Positions 26,821-36,014 of a stretch of DNA of 64,000 bases are shown one piece after another (within the stretch, counting starts at the first letter, position 1; the number at the start of each line of letters is the position of its first letter). The stretch is from NCBI GenBank assembly GCA_022711595.1, contig JAKLET010000017.1, positions 1-64,000 of the forward strand, written 5' to 3'. Under the pieces are notes generated by a model. It saw only the letters and a program-made list of their open reading frames with translations, ran no database searches and was not told where the DNA came from. This stretch comes from Deltaproteobacteria bacterium (lineage in GTDB: Bacteria > Desulfobacterota > Syntrophorhabdia > Syntrophorhabdales > Syntrophorhabdaceae). The position numbers and the translations under genes are program-made.

Positions 26821-27615
26821 ATGGCCAAATTCAACAGGGAGCAGGTCGGCGGGTATACCGTCGTTTACCGCGGGGAACAGGTTGACGTGGTTCAGCTTGT
26901 CGCCGGGATCAAAAACCCGGAAAGGAGGTTCACGGCAGGCCGCGGGGCGCCGGGCATCCTGGAGATCGGCGGCAGGACGATCGTATGCAGGCAGTACCTG
27001 CACGGCGGCTGGCTCCGGGGGGTCACGGGCGGGGCGTTCTTCCATGAGGAAAGGGCGTTAAGAGAATTGGAGGTAACGGCCTACCTGGAAGAAAAAGGGT
27101 TTCCCGTCATCGCTCCCATTGGCTATGTGGTCGAGAAGCAGGCTTCTTCAAGGAGGCTCTACTTCCTGTCCCTTTTCCTGGAAGGTTCCCGCGATCTCAT
27201 GACATATTTCGCTTCAGCGGGAAGAAGGCAGCGGTTGAGGATGTCGGAGAGGCTTGCCGCCGCGCTTTTCGAGATGGGACGGCTTGGTGTGTACCACCCT
27301 GATCTGCACCTCAGGAATGTTCTTGTGGCAGAGGATGGAGGGCTTGTTTTCCTTGATTTCGACAAGGCATACCGGAAAGAGGTAGCCCCGGACGATTACG
27401 AGAGGATGTTCTGGCGCCTCGACAGGTTCGTCCGGAAGTACAGTGTTCTTTTCGGCCGCCCCGTTGACGAGATGGAGAGAGCGCTGTTCCTGAGGACATA
27501 TGAGAGACTGTCCGGTGAAAGCGTCACGGACATAATGAGGGTAAAACGCCGGGGGATGGAGCAGTCCTCCAAACTGGGCTGGTTTATCGACCGTGTCCTT
27601 TACGGGAAAAAGTAG
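26821..27615 (+). CDS. Kdo kinase / WaaP family LPS kinase
   Basis: 264 residues from the ATG at 26821 (MAKFNREQVGGYTVVYRG). Further upstream in-frame starts overlap ubiX. The protein-kinase-like catalytic loop is YHPDLHLRNVLV with D161 and N166, followed by the metal-binding FLDFDKAY (D179/D181). This matches the Kdo/WaaP family, which phosphorylates Kdo or heptose of the LPS inner core at the inner membrane. lpxL, on the opposite strand just beyond the repeat spacer, supports an LPS role. The acceptor sugar is inferred only. Confidence 0.8.
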   Translation: MAKFNREQVGGYTVVYRGEQVDVVQLVAGIKNPERRFTAGRGAPGILEIGGRTIVCRQYLHGGWLRGVTGGAFFHEERALRELEVTAYLEEKGFPVIAPIGYVVEKQASSRRLYFLSLFLEGSRDLMTYFASAGRRQRLRMSERLAAALFEMGRLGVYHPDLHLRNVLVAEDGGLVFLDFDKAYRKEVAPDDYERMFWRLDRFVRKYSVLFGRPVDEMERALFLRTYERLSGESVTDIMRVKRRGMEQSSKLGWFIDRVLYGKK

Positions 27616-27628
27616 GACATGGAAACAA

Positions 27629-27800
27629 AAACAGTTTCAACTGTTTCAACGGCTTTAAGCCGTTCCAGCAGTTCAAGAGGCCGTAAAGCGTGAACAGAGA
27701 CCGTGAATGAGGCCGCAAATTGTAAAAACCTTATGCAAGTTTTTTTGATTTTCCCTGTTGAAACGGTTTAAACGGCTCAAACGGTTCGAGCCGTTTCCTT
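27629..27800. repeat. Intergenic word repeats (classes B and D) with two hairpins
   Basis: Convergent spacer between the Kdo-kinase gene and lpxL. 27648-27664 is a hairpin AACGGCT-TTA-AGCCGTT. 27770-27796 is a hairpin AAACGGCTC / GAGCCGTTT with a nine-base loop, reaching 20 bases into the 3' end of lpxL. Between them lie class D words (CGTAAAGCGTGAACAGAG). The hairpins may act as terminators for both genes, although neither has a clean T-run. Confidence 0.65.
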
Positions 27801-28685
27801 TCTTTTCCTGTCCCTTCCCCATCTCTGGTGGACCCAGAACCATTCATCGGGATATTGACGGATGATGCTTTCGAGGAAGGCATTGATCTTGCGCGTGTTC
27901 TTCTCGATGAGTTCGTCGATGTTGCCTTCCCGCTCCATGACGATCGGTTCGCCGCACATGATAGAATACCTGAGGAACCCTTTCCTGACCGGGTAACAGG
28001 GAACGACGATGCATCCGGTCTTCATGCCGATCATGGCGGTGCCTTTTGATGTGGGAACCTTCTGGCCGAAGAACTCCACGAAGACCCCCCGCGAACGTTT
28101 CTCGCGCTGGTCACCCAGAATGGCCACGATGTGATTGTTCTTCAGGCGGCGCATGACCTCTTTCCCTGTATTTGCATTGACTATGATGGTAAGACCCGTG
28201 GATTCCCTGAGGCTGTTGAGAAAGGAATTAAGGCGCACATGTTTTTTCAGCGGCCTTGCCAGGGCGACAACCGGCTGATTGAGAAGCTTTGATGTGATCC
28301 CCAGGATCTCCCAGTTGCCGAAATGAAATGTAAGGGCGATCACCCCGCGGCCGCTCCCGAGGGTCTTGTCGACAATGTCCCGAGGCTCCAGCGAGAACCT
28401 CCCGGGTACTTCATCCGCCGGGATATAGGGGGCAAGGAGCAGTTCGATCATGTTGGTCCCGAGATTCTTGAAACAGCTAAGTGCGATATCCTGCGCGTCT
28501 TTCCGGGTTATCTCCGGGAATGCCCTCATAATGTTGTTGATGGCGATGTTGCGGCGTGTTTTGATAACGGCGAAACCTGCTGCCCCAAGAGATCTTCCCA
28601 CGGCCCGCCGGGCACCCTCCGGCAGAACGCGCAGACACTGCTGTAAAAGCTTTATCAGGGCGATGATGACAAGATCTGCGATCAC
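27777..28685 (-). CDS. lpxL: Lipid A biosynthesis lauroyl acyltransferase family
   Basis: 302 residues. Adds a secondary acyl chain to lipid A at the inner membrane. A hydrophobic N-terminus anchors it. The catalytic HX4E motif is HFGNWE at residues 121-126, and GDQREKRSRGVFVEFFGQKV is the second family block. The last residues (ETARTV) and the stop are encoded by a repeat word that forms a hairpin, so the C-terminal end may have been reset by repeat insertion. It is the last gene of the rpsA group. Confidence 0.88.
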   Translation of the reverse strand: MIADLVIIALIKLLQQCLRVLPEGARRAVGRSLGAAGFAVIKTRRNIAINNIMRAFPEITRKDAQDIALSCFKNLGTNMIELLLAPYIPADEVPGRFSLEPRDIVDKTLGSGRGVIALTFHFGNWEILGITSKLLNQPVVALARPLKKHVRLNSFLNSLRESTGLTIIVNANTGKEVMRRLKNNHIVAILGDQREKRSRGVFVEFFGQKVPTSKGTAMIGMKTGCIVVPCYPVRKGFLRYSIMCGEPIVMEREGNIDELIEKNTRKINAFLESIIRQYPDEWFWVHQRWGRDRKRKETARTV

Positions 28686-28691
28686 ATCGAC

Positions 28692-28886
28692 CTATTCGGT
28701 TTTATCAGGCGGGGCCGGGAGCGCTTCCTCGATGAGCATGACGGGTATGTCGTCCTTTATCGGGTACAAAAGGGAACAGGTGCGACAGACAAGCCCTTCC
28801 CCGGAATCCAGCAGAACAAGGTCTCCCTTGCATTTCGGACAGCAGAGGATCTCGAGCAGTTCCTTGCTGATGGCCGATTTTTTCAT
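28692..28886 (-). CDS. Trm112-like zinc-ribbon protein
   Basis: 64 residues. CPKC and CRTC make a zinc ribbon, and LLEILCCPKCKGDLVL followed by YPIKDDIPVML is the Trm112/YcaR pattern. Bacterial members are often beside lipid A genes, as here (lpxL six bases downstream). The exact role is unknown; eukaryotic Trm112 activates methyltransferases. Confidence 0.88.
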   Translation of the reverse strand: MKKSAISKELLEILCCPKCKGDLVLLDSGEGLVCRTCSLLYPIKDDIPVMLIEEALPAPPDKTE

Positions 28887-28890
28887 TTCA

Positions 28891-30606
28891 TCATTCCCCG
28901 TTTTCGTCGTTTTTCTTCATTGCAGGCTCAAGTATGTCTCCGAGCGTGGAGAACGCGCTTTCGTTTTCCACGCGCGCCTCTGGCACCGGCTGATCATCTC
29001 TCTTTCTGAGGATCTTGGTGCTCAGAGCAATCCTTTTCTCTTTCTCATCGATGTGGAGAATGGCGGCCTGTATCTTGTCGTCAAGGACGAAAACCTCTGC
29101 GGGCGGTTTTCCCTGGAGCTCATCCATTTCGGAGACATGGACAAGGCCTTCGATGCCTTCCTCGATCTCTACAAAGACGCCGAAATCGGTGATACTTGTG
29201 ATGTATCCGTCAACGACGTCCCCCGTGCTGTAACGGCTTGAAAGCCCCTTCCAGGGGTCTTCCTTGAGACGTTTGATGCTCAGGGAGAATTTTTTCTGTA
29301 CCTTGTCGATATTGAGGACAAGGGCGTCGATCATGGTCCCCTTTTTGAGATGTTCCTGTGAAGCCTTTTTTCTCCGTGACCAGGAAAGCTCGGACATATG
29401 GACAAGACCGTCAATACCGTTACCGATGCCGACAAACATGCCGAACTCGGTGAAGTTCTTTACCTTGCCCTTCACTGTCGATCCGGGGGGGTAGTTTGCT
29501 TCAAGCTCGTCCCAGGGATCCGGGGCCAGTTGTTTCAGGCCCAGCGAGATGCGTTTCTTGTCGAGATCGATCTTCAGAACGACGAGTTCGAGCCAGTCAC
29601 CTTTGTTGACCAGCTTGGCGGGGTTCTTGAATTTCTTGTCCCAGCTCATCTCGCTGACGTGCAGCAACCCTTCAAGCCCCTGCTCCAGTTCCACGAACGC
29701 GCCGTATTCGACGAGTCCCACGACCTTGCCTTTTACCCTGGTGCCTACGGGGTATTTTTCGTCGATCTTCAGCCAGGGGTCTGTTTTGAGATGCTTCATT
29801 CCGATGGAAACGCGGCCTTTCTCCATATCGATGGCGATGATCTTAACCTTCACTTCGTCGCCTATCCTGAGATATTCCTTCGGGTGGGTTATCTTTCCCC
29901 AGGTGATGTCGTTTATGTGGAGAAAGCCATCGACACCGCCCAGGTCGACAAAGGCGCCGTAATCGGTAATGTTCCTCACGAAGCCGTAAATGACCTGTCC
30001 GTCTTTTACGTTCTTCCAGAACTCCTGTTTCTTCTTCTCCCGTTCTTCTTCAAGGAGCACCCTTCTTGACAGGATGATACTGCCTTTTCTCCGGTTGGAT
30101 TTGATGATCCTGAACTTGAGGTTCCTCCCTACAAATGAAGAGGGGTTCTTTACGGGTTTTATGTCCACCTGCGACAAGGGAAGAAATGCGTTGATCCCTA
30201 TGTCCACAATAAAACCGCCTTTTACCTCGGACGCGATATGACCGTCTATGGAAATGCTCTCATCGAGCGATTTATCTATTTTTTCCCAGGTTTTAACTTC
30301 ATCGACCCTTTTCTTCGAAAGCCGCAGGAGGCCGGATTCCTTTTCCCGGCCGACTATCATGACCTCGACCTCGTCATCGACACTGACTGGCTGACCCTCC
30401 GCTCTGGGAGTAAATTCATGGAGCGGGACAATACCCTCCGATTTCAAACCCACATCGACTATGACCGAATCGCCGTTGATATTGATGACCTTGCCTTTTA
30501 AAACGTTGCCTTCCTGAAGGCTTTTCATCGACGTTTCGTATAGTGTCTGCATGTCCTCCTGTGAGTTTTCTTTCATTGTCCCGGTATCTGAGCTGTCCAC
30601 CATCAT
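28891..30606 (-). CDS. rpsA: 30S ribosomal protein S1
   Basis: 571 residues with six S1 (OB-fold) repeats. The first two are divergent and ribosome-binding. The later ones carry the GAFVDLGGVDGFLHIND and GAFVELEQGLEGLLHVSEM patterns. It unfolds and binds mRNA during initiation. AGGGGG is five bases before the first ATG and overlaps the ispH stop. The cmk-ispH-rpsA order is also seen in other bacteria. Confidence 0.97.
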   Translation of the reverse strand: MMVDSSDTGTMKENSQEDMQTLYETSMKSLQEGNVLKGKVININGDSVIVDVGLKSEGIVPLHEFTPRAEGQPVSVDDEVEVMIVGREKESGLLRLSKKRVDEVKTWEKIDKSLDESISIDGHIASEVKGGFIVDIGINAFLPLSQVDIKPVKNPSSFVGRNLKFRIIKSNRRKGSIILSRRVLLEEEREKKKQEFWKNVKDGQVIYGFVRNITDYGAFVDLGGVDGFLHINDITWGKITHPKEYLRIGDEVKVKIIAIDMEKGRVSIGMKHLKTDPWLKIDEKYPVGTRVKGKVVGLVEYGAFVELEQGLEGLLHVSEMSWDKKFKNPAKLVNKGDWLELVVLKIDLDKKRISLGLKQLAPDPWDELEANYPPGSTVKGKVKNFTEFGMFVGIGNGIDGLVHMSELSWSRRKKASQEHLKKGTMIDALVLNIDKVQKKFSLSIKRLKEDPWKGLSSRYSTGDVVDGYITSITDFGVFVEIEEGIEGLVHVSEMDELQGKPPAEVFVLDDKIQAAILHIDEKEKRIALSTKILRKRDDQPVPEARVENESAFSTLGDILEPAMKKNDENGE

Positions 30607-30615
30607 GTGTGCCCC

Positions 30616-31437
30616 CTAAAAATTTTTTACGCGCCTTTCCACTGTATCAATAATAAGATCGGGAGTAGATGCACCTCCCGTGATCCCCACATGAGATACG
30701 CCTCTGAACCATCCCGGCTCGAGATCTTCAACGGTCTCGATATGATAGGTTTTTGGTTGTACCTTGTGAACTACTTTGTAAAGCTTTGCGGTGTTGGAGC
30801 TGTTCTTCCCCCCCACTACCAGCATCATATCAACCTTGCCGGACAGTTCTATGGCTTCGTCCTGCCTGATCTGAGTACTTTCGCAAATCGTATTATAGAT
30901 CCTGAGTTCCTCCACACCTCCGATCAGTTCTTTAACGATTTCAACAAATGTACCCTTATCGAGGGTGGTTTGACTTACAACTCCAACCTTTTTCGCGGTC
31001 AGTATTGTTGGTTCCTGTAGTACAATACCATCGTTATCTAAATAACTCAAGACACTTTTCACTTCCGGGTGGTTGCTGTCGCCGACGATCACGACCTGGT
31101 AACCTTTGTTTTTAAGATACTTTGCGTATTTGCGCACACGCTTCACAAAAGGGCAGGTTGTGTCGATGGCCTTGAGGCCGGTACCCTTTATGTACTCCTC
31201 TTCCTCTCTTTTTATCCCGTGGGTCCTGAAGACAACCGTCCCTTCTTTTACCTGGTAGACATCTTCGACGGGAATGACCCCTTTTTCCTTCAAAAGGTCC
31301 ACCATCTGGGGGTTGTGGATGATGGGCCCTATGGTGTATACGTTTCCTCCAGTCGCCTCGGCGGCTTTGTGGACCATTTTTATGGCGCGTTTGACGCCGA
31401 AGCAAAATCCTATGTTCTTTGTCTTTACGATTTTCAT
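30616..31437 (-). CDS. ispH: 4-hydroxy-3-methylbut-2-enyl diphosphate reductase
   Basis: Last step of the MEP isoprenoid pathway, making IPP and DMAPP with a [4Fe-4S] cluster. 273 residues. Cluster cysteines are at C12 (GFCFGV), C95 (DTTCPFV) and C185 (TICEST). Catalytic blocks THGIKREE and SNHPEV are present. It overlaps cmk by four bases, and its stop lies in the rpsA ribosome-binding site. Products feed UbiA-type prenylation and, through DMAPP, prenyl-FMN. Confidence 0.97.
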   Translation of the reverse strand: MKIVKTKNIGFCFGVKRAIKMVHKAAEATGGNVYTIGPIIHNPQMVDLLKEKGVIPVEDVYQVKEGTVVFRTHGIKREEEEYIKGTGLKAIDTTCPFVKRVRKYAKYLKNKGYQVVIVGDSNHPEVKSVLSYLDNDGIVLQEPTILTAKKVGVVSQTTLDKGTFVEIVKELIGGVEELRIYNTICESTQIRQDEAIELSGKVDMMLVVGGKNSSNTAKLYKVVHKVQPKTYHIETVEDLEPGWFRGVSHVGITGGASTPDLIIDTVERRVKNF

Positions 31438-32087
31438 TTCCCGGCATTCCTCTTTTCAATGTGGCCCATGATGGTCTTTAGCACTTCTTCCGGGCCGATC
31501 CCTGTTGTGTCCACGTATATGGCCCCATCGGGGATGACAAGCGGGGCGATCGCCCTCTCCGAATCGTTTTTGTCGCGTTTCTCCATTTCTTCCTTTACGG
31601 TTTTCATAGCCTCACGAGAGCCCTTTGCCGAAAGCTCCAGGTGCCTGCGGCCAGCCCTCTCATCCGCTCCGGCATCGAGATAGAATTTTATATCGGCATC
31701 AGGAAAGACGACGCTGCCTGTGTCGCGCCCTTCGAGCACTACCCGGCCCCTGCCGCCAAGCCGCCGCTGGATCGCGTTGGCGTAATCCCTGACGGATCGG
31801 TCCTGGGAAAGTGAAGAGGCAAGAAGGGATATCTCAGGCAGGCGTATCCCGTCGGATATATCCAATTCTCCGAGCAAGACCCGGGTGTTTTCTCCGAACT
31901 CGAAAGTGAGGGATATCAGGGGCAGGAGTTCCCCGATGGTTTCATTGTTTTCGCGGTTCCTGTATGCGTAGGCGATCCCCCGGTAGATGGCCCCGGAATC
32001 GATGTAGGTAAAGCCGGCCTCCCCGGCGAGCATCTTTGCTATGGTGCTTTTTCCAGCGCCGCTCGGCCCGTCGATGGTGATTATCAT
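31434..32087 (-). CDS. cmk: Cytidylate kinase
   Basis: Phosphorylates CMP and dCMP. 217 residues from the ATG at 32087, chosen because MIITIDGPSGAGKS is the family start. Upstream in-frame codons would extend into repeat sequence. The P-loop is at residues 7-14, with later YIDSGAIYRGIAYA and VVLEGRDTGSVVFP blocks. It overlaps ispH. Confidence 0.95.
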   Translation of the reverse strand: MIITIDGPSGAGKSTIAKMLAGEAGFTYIDSGAIYRGIAYAYRNRENNETIGELLPLISLTFEFGENTRVLLGELDISDGIRLPEISLLASSLSQDRSVRDYANAIQRRLGGRGRVVLEGRDTGSVVFPDADIKFYLDAGADERAGRRHLELSAKGSREAMKTVKEEMEKRDKNDSERAIAPLVIPDGAIYVDTTGIGPEEVLKTIMGHIEKRNAGK

Positions 32088-32188
32088 GTCTTTCTTTATA
32101 TTCACGTCGCTACCCGCAACCTGAGAACCTGCCAGCGAGGTCAAAGTATATAACAAGTTGAGATAAAATTCAAAAAAGGAAGAATGAG

Positions 32189-32316
32189 GGACAGGTTTCT
32201 ATGGTTTCTTTGGTTTGTCAGGTTTCTATGGTTTCTTCAGTTCCCTTGGTTAAAAAGACATAAATTTTCTCCAGCCAGATAAACCAGATAAACCGTATTC
32301 TATGACCCATCAACCG
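32189..32316. repeat. Intergenic word repeats (class C)
   Basis: Spacer between hisC (stop at 32318) and cmk. The left side is tandem GGTTTCTATGGTTTCTTTGG and the right side CCAGATAAACCAGATAAACC, roughly inverted partners separated by about 40 bases. A class A word (ATGACCCATCAACCG) touches the hisC stop. The same class C words recur near 56180 and 56890. Confidence 0.7.
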
Positions 32317-32317
32317 T

Positions 32318-33382
32318 TTAGATTATCCTTTTAAGTTCCTCTATGCAGCGGGTGTTCTCGTATGGGGTACCGAAGGAGATGCGGATGTGGTCGGGCAGGC
32401 CGTATGCGCCCATGAAGCGCACGAGGACCTTCCTGTCGAAGAGCTTTTTCGTGATCTCTTCCGCTTTATTGCCCACCCTTACAAGAACGAAGTTCGCCTC
32501 CGTGGGAACATATTCAAGGGACATCTCCTTAAGGGCATTGTAGTAGAATACTTTTGTCAGGCCGATGCCGCTAAGGACCTTTTGCAGATATGTTTCATCA
32601 GAAAGGGCGGCACGGGCGGCGATAAGGGCGATCAAATTCACACTGAAGGGCTGCTTTGTCCGCTCCAGGAATGACGCAAGTGAGCTCCCGGCGATGCCAT
32701 AGCCGACCCTGAGGCCCGCAAGTCCGTAGGCCTTGGAGAACGTCCGGAGGATAAGCACGGGAAAGTCTTCGATGTATGCTGTGGTTTTGGGGAATTTCCT
32801 GCTTTCGGCGAACTCGGCGTAGGCCTCGTCCACGACGACCAGAACGTCGCGGGGGAGAGAGCCGATGAAGCGTTCGAATTCCTTTTCTTCGAATATGGTG
32901 CCCGTGGGGTTCATGGGGTTGTTGAGGAATACGATCCTCGTATTTTCGTCGATCGCGGCGGCCAGGGCAGCAAGATCGGTGCGCATGCCGGAAAGGGGCA
33001 CCTTTTTTGTCTCGTAGCCGTAGATCCGGGCCGCGATATCATAAAAAGCGAAGGATGATTCCGTTATGACCGCCCCGTTGCGCAGGTCGTTCTTCATCGC
33101 CCTGAAGGACATCTCAATAAGCTCGTTGGAGCCGTTGCCGATCAGGAAGTTGCCGCCGGCAAGACCATAACGCGCGGCAAGGTCGTCTTTGAGCTCTTTC
33201 TCGCCCCCGGGGTAGCGGTTAAGCGCGAAAAGGGCGTCAAGGATGCTCTCCATGACCTTCTCTGAAGGGGGGTAAGGGTTCTCGTTCGACGAAAGGCGGA
33301 TCCAGCCGTCTTCGTGGCCGTACATCATCGCCTTGGGATAATAGGGGATATTTTTAACGCTGTCGCTTATTGATAGCTTCAC
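32318..33382 (-). CDS. hisC: Histidinol-phosphate aminotransferase
   Basis: PLP enzyme of histidine synthesis. 354 residues. RLSSNENPYPPS near the start, NPMNPTG, and the PLP lysine in RTFSKAYGLAGLRVGYG (about residue 215) are typical of HisC. A broader aromatic aminotransferase role is possible, since no other his genes are nearby. It lies seven bases after the PHP gene. Confidence 0.9.
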   Translation of the reverse strand: MKLSISDSVKNIPYYPKAMMYGHEDGWIRLSSNENPYPPSEKVMESILDALFALNRYPGGEKELKDDLAARYGLAGGNFLIGNGSNELIEMSFRAMKNDLRNGAVITESSFAFYDIAARIYGYETKKVPLSGMRTDLAALAAAIDENTRIVFLNNPMNPTGTIFEEKEFERFIGSLPRDVLVVVDEAYAEFAESRKFPKTTAYIEDFPVLILRTFSKAYGLAGLRVGYGIAGSSLASFLERTKQPFSVNLIALIAARAALSDETYLQKVLSGIGLTKVFYYNALKEMSLEYVPTEANFVLVRVGNKAEEITKKLFDRKVLVRFMGAYGLPDHIRISFGTPYENTRCIEELKRII

Positions 33383-33389
33383 GCGGTCC

Positions 33390-34040
33390 TTACCTTGTTA
33401 TCTTTTTTACGAGGGCCAGGGCGTTATTTTGCATGGCTGTGAAATCCCGCGCGCTGAGGCCCGCCCCGAGTGCTACCCGAAGCGCATCACCGTCGGTCAC
33501 GAGATCCGACGGGCTGTGAGAGTCGGTATTGAGGACAAGCTTTGCCCCCGCCTGTTTGGCAAGCTTCGCCACATGACCGTTCGAGAGGGAATGTCCCTTT
33601 CTTGTGCTGATCTCCAGCAGGACGCCGCGCTTTTTTGCGGCCTCCACCTCCTTTTCGGTGATGAGTCCGGGATGGGCGAGTATGTCAACCCCCGCCTCGA
33701 TGGCCGCCGCGTTTGTCCCTTCCTCGACGGGCTCGGCAATGGTCTCACCGTGGACCACCACGTACGAGAAACCGAGCCTGCGCGCCATCATGGTGAGCTC
33801 GCCGATCTGTTTTGCCGGGCAATGGGTGAGCTCCGCGCCTGCCATGACCCTGATGCCTTCGTGCAGCGTTGCGTATTTGTTAAGTTTAAGGATCGATGAG
33901 GCCACGTTCTCGATGGTTGTGACGTCGACATGGTCCGATATGCCGAGGATCGTATATCCCTTGACCTTTGCCCTGCGGGCAAGTTCAAGGGGGAGCAGTT
34001 CGCCGTCGCTCAAGAGGGTGTGCGTGTGAAGATCGATCAT
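33390..34040 (-). CDS. PHP-domain phosphoesterase
   Basis: 216 residues. Metal-binding HTHTLLSDGE at the start, GISDHVD, GAELTH, VVHGE, LAHPG and TDSHSP make a complete PHP active site with all histidine and acidic ligands. Stand-alone PHP proteins include histidinol phosphatase and polymerase-type phosphatases; the neighbouring hisC makes a histidinol-phosphatase role possible but not shown. Spacing to both neighbours is under ten bases. Confidence 0.85.
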   Translation of the reverse strand: MIDLHTHTLLSDGELLPLELARRAKVKGYTILGISDHVDVTTIENVASSILKLNKYATLHEGIRVMAGAELTHCPAKQIGELTMMARRLGFSYVVVHGETIAEPVEEGTNAAAIEAGVDILAHPGLITEKEVEAAKKRGVLLEISTRKGHSLSNGHVAKLAKQAGAKLVLNTDSHSPSDLVTDGDALRVALGAGLSARDFTAMQNNALALVKKITR

Positions 34041-34042
34041 GG

Positions 34043-34543
34043 TTACATCTTATATTTTCCAAAGTCGTCCTGGGAGAGGTTTTCCAGTATGTCCTCCCAG
34101 TCTGAACTCTCCGTGACGACCTTGTCTTCTTTTTGGGTTGACAGGTCAACCTTTGCAGAACGCTGGATCACGCTCTCCTCGACAAAGATGGGGGCGCTTG
34201 TGCGAAGTGCGATGGCGATGGCGTCGCTCGGGCGGGAATCGATGACCATCCTTTTCTTGTTCACATCGAGGTGAATGAGGGCATAATACGTGTTGTCCTT
34301 GAGGTCGTTCACCTCGATCTTGAGGACCTTTACATTGAGGCTGTCGAGGATGTTCTTCACCAGGTCGTGTGTCATGGGCCGGGGTGTTTCTATGTTCTCC
34401 AGGGCCGTCGCAATGCTCGATGCTTCCAGAAGGCCGATCCAGATAGGCAGAACATCCTTTTCCTCCATGTCTTTCAGGAGAACGATCGGTGTATTGGTGA
34501 AAGGGTCGACGGTTATACCGGCTACCTTCATCTCTTTCAGCAT
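34043..34543 (-). CDS. Bifunctional nuclease family (DUF151)
   Basis: 166 residues. [18 protein letters not shown] and [23 protein letters not shown] are the hallmark blocks of the DUF151 (bifunctional nuclease) domain. The acidic C-terminal 35 residues are lineage-specific. Members act on RNA and DNA in plants; the bacterial role is not settled. It overlaps the miaB stop by seven bases. Confidence 0.88.
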   Translation of the reverse strand: MLKEMKVAGITVDPFTNTPIVLLKDMEEKDVLPIWIGLLEASSIATALENIETPRPMTHDLVKNILDSLNVKVLKIEVNDLKDNTYYALIHLDVNKKRMVIDSRPSDAIAIALRTSAPIFVEESVIQRSAKVDLSTQKEDKVVTESSDWEDILENLSQDDFGKYKM

Positions 34544-35862
34544 CGCTTGCCTCCTTCGGGTTTTGGAATTTCTCCCCGTAAAGAATTAGCATAACCTTTT
34601 ATTATATCCACATCCACTAATTTATATATCATACTTTCATCACCTGTGAAATTGACGATCTTGCCGGAGCGGGTCCTTCCCATGAGCTCTTCGGCGCAGT
34701 TCCTGCTCGGGCCCTCGACGAGGACCTCGACCCTGCGGCCCTCCATCCGCCTGTTCGCATCGAGCGTTATTGTTCTCTGGAGCTTCTGGAAACGGCTCAG
34801 CCGTTCATGGGCCGTATCGGGAGGCACAATGCCGGGAAGGGCCGAGGCCGCGGTGAACTTTCTCGGAGAGTAAATGAACGAAAAGATCCCGTCGAACCTG
34901 ACGGTTTCCATGAGCCTCATGGTTGCCTCGAAATCGCTTTCGTCCTCCCCGGGAAAACCGACAATACAATCGGCGGTTATGGCAATGTCGCCGCATCGCT
35001 CCCTGAGGGCCACGACCTTCTCCAGGTATTCTGAAGCGGTATAACCCCGGTTCATGAGGGACAGGATCTTGTCGGAGCCCGACTGGAAGGGGAGGTGTAT
35101 GGACTCACAAAGCGTCCTGAGAGTTCCGAAGCAGCCGATAAGCTCATCGGAGATGTCCTTTGGATGGGATGTGACGAAGCGCAATCGCCGGATGCCGGGT
35201 ATTGCGTCGATCTTCTTTAGAAGCCGGGGGAAGGAGATGTCGTCGCTACCATTATTATAAGAGTTGACGTTCTGCCCGAGGAGTGTCACCTCCGTGATGC
35301 CCCTGGAAGCCATCTCGGCCACTTCGGCCAGGATGTCCGCGCTTGCGCGGCTCTCTTCACGGCCCCTGACGTAGGGTACGACGCAGTAGCTGCAGAAGTT
35401 GTTGCACCCTTTCATGATCGTCACGTATCCCTTGATGCCCCGCCGGGTATTGTGCGGCCTGATGGTGAGAGAAGGGGAACGGCCGTTGTCTGCAAAGGCG
35501 GAAAAAGCCGAAGCGCCCGACGCGTTCTCAAGCGCCTCGGGTATCCTGTGGATGTTCGACGGCCCGAGGGAGAAGTCGATGAAGGGAAGCCTCTCGAAGA
35601 TGCCTTCCTTTTCCTGCTGCGCGATGCAGCCCGTCACGCCGATGATGAGGTTTCTCTTTCTTTTTGCCCTCTGGAGCCTTCCCATGAGGCTGTAGAACTT
35701 CTGTTCAGCCTTTTCCCTGATGCAGCATGTGTTGACGATGACGAGGTCGGCGTCTTCCAGCCCCCCGCCGGGCGTGTGGCCATGGTCGATGAGGACGGAC
35801 CCCATCTTTTCCATGTCGTGGTCGTTCATCTGGCATCCGAAATTTTCAATAAAAAAACGCAT
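34537..35862 (-). CDS. miaB: tRNA-2-methylthio-N6-dimethylallyladenosine synthase
   Basis: Radical-SAM methylthiotransferase modifying A37 of UNN-reading tRNAs. 441 residues. The N-terminal UPF0004 domain has cluster cysteines (FGCQMN, NTCCIRE, GCIAQQ). The radical-SAM cysteines are in CNNFCSYC, and a C-terminal TRAM domain ([14 protein letters not shown]) ends it. Short repeat words lie right upstream of its start. Confidence 0.95.
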   Translation of the reverse strand: MRFFIENFGCQMNDHDMEKMGSVLIDHGHTPGGGLEDADLVIVNTCCIREKAEQKFYSLMGRLQRAKRKRNLIIGVTGCIAQQEKEGIFERLPFIDFSLGPSNIHRIPEALENASGASAFSAFADNGRSPSLTIRPHNTRRGIKGYVTIMKGCNNFCSYCVVPYVRGREESRASADILAEVAEMASRGITEVTLLGQNVNSYNNGSDDISFPRLLKKIDAIPGIRRLRFVTSHPKDISDELIGCFGTLRTLCESIHLPFQSGSDKILSLMNRGYTASEYLEKVVALRERCGDIAITADCIVGFPGEDESDFEATMRLMETVRFDGIFSFIYSPRKFTAASALPGIVPPDTAHERLSRFQKLQRTITLDANRRMEGRRVEVLVEGPSRNCAEELMGRTRSGKIVNFTGDESMIYKLVDVDIIKGYANSLRGEIPKPEGGKRC

Positions 35863-35872
35863 AAAAACCCTT

Positions 35873-36012
35873 TGGTCATAGGTTATGGGTCATAGGTTAT
35901 GGGAAAGGCGAAAACTAAAGACAAAGACCATGTCAAGCCCGGCATGAAAATTTCAACTGTCCTTGCGCTTGACACGGTCCTTGCCCGGAACCTATAACCT
36001 ATAACCTCTCTT
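35873..36012. repeat. Intergenic word repeats (class A) as inverted arms
   Basis: Spacer between miaB and the FBP aldolase/phosphatase gene. 35873-35903 is GGTCATAGGTTATGGG twice over, and 35989-36008 is its complement, CCTATAACCTATAACC. Between them a class F-like word (AAAGACCATGTCAAGCCCG) is present. The arms could pair across an ~85-base loop. Confidence 0.75.
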
Positions 36013-36014
36013 CT

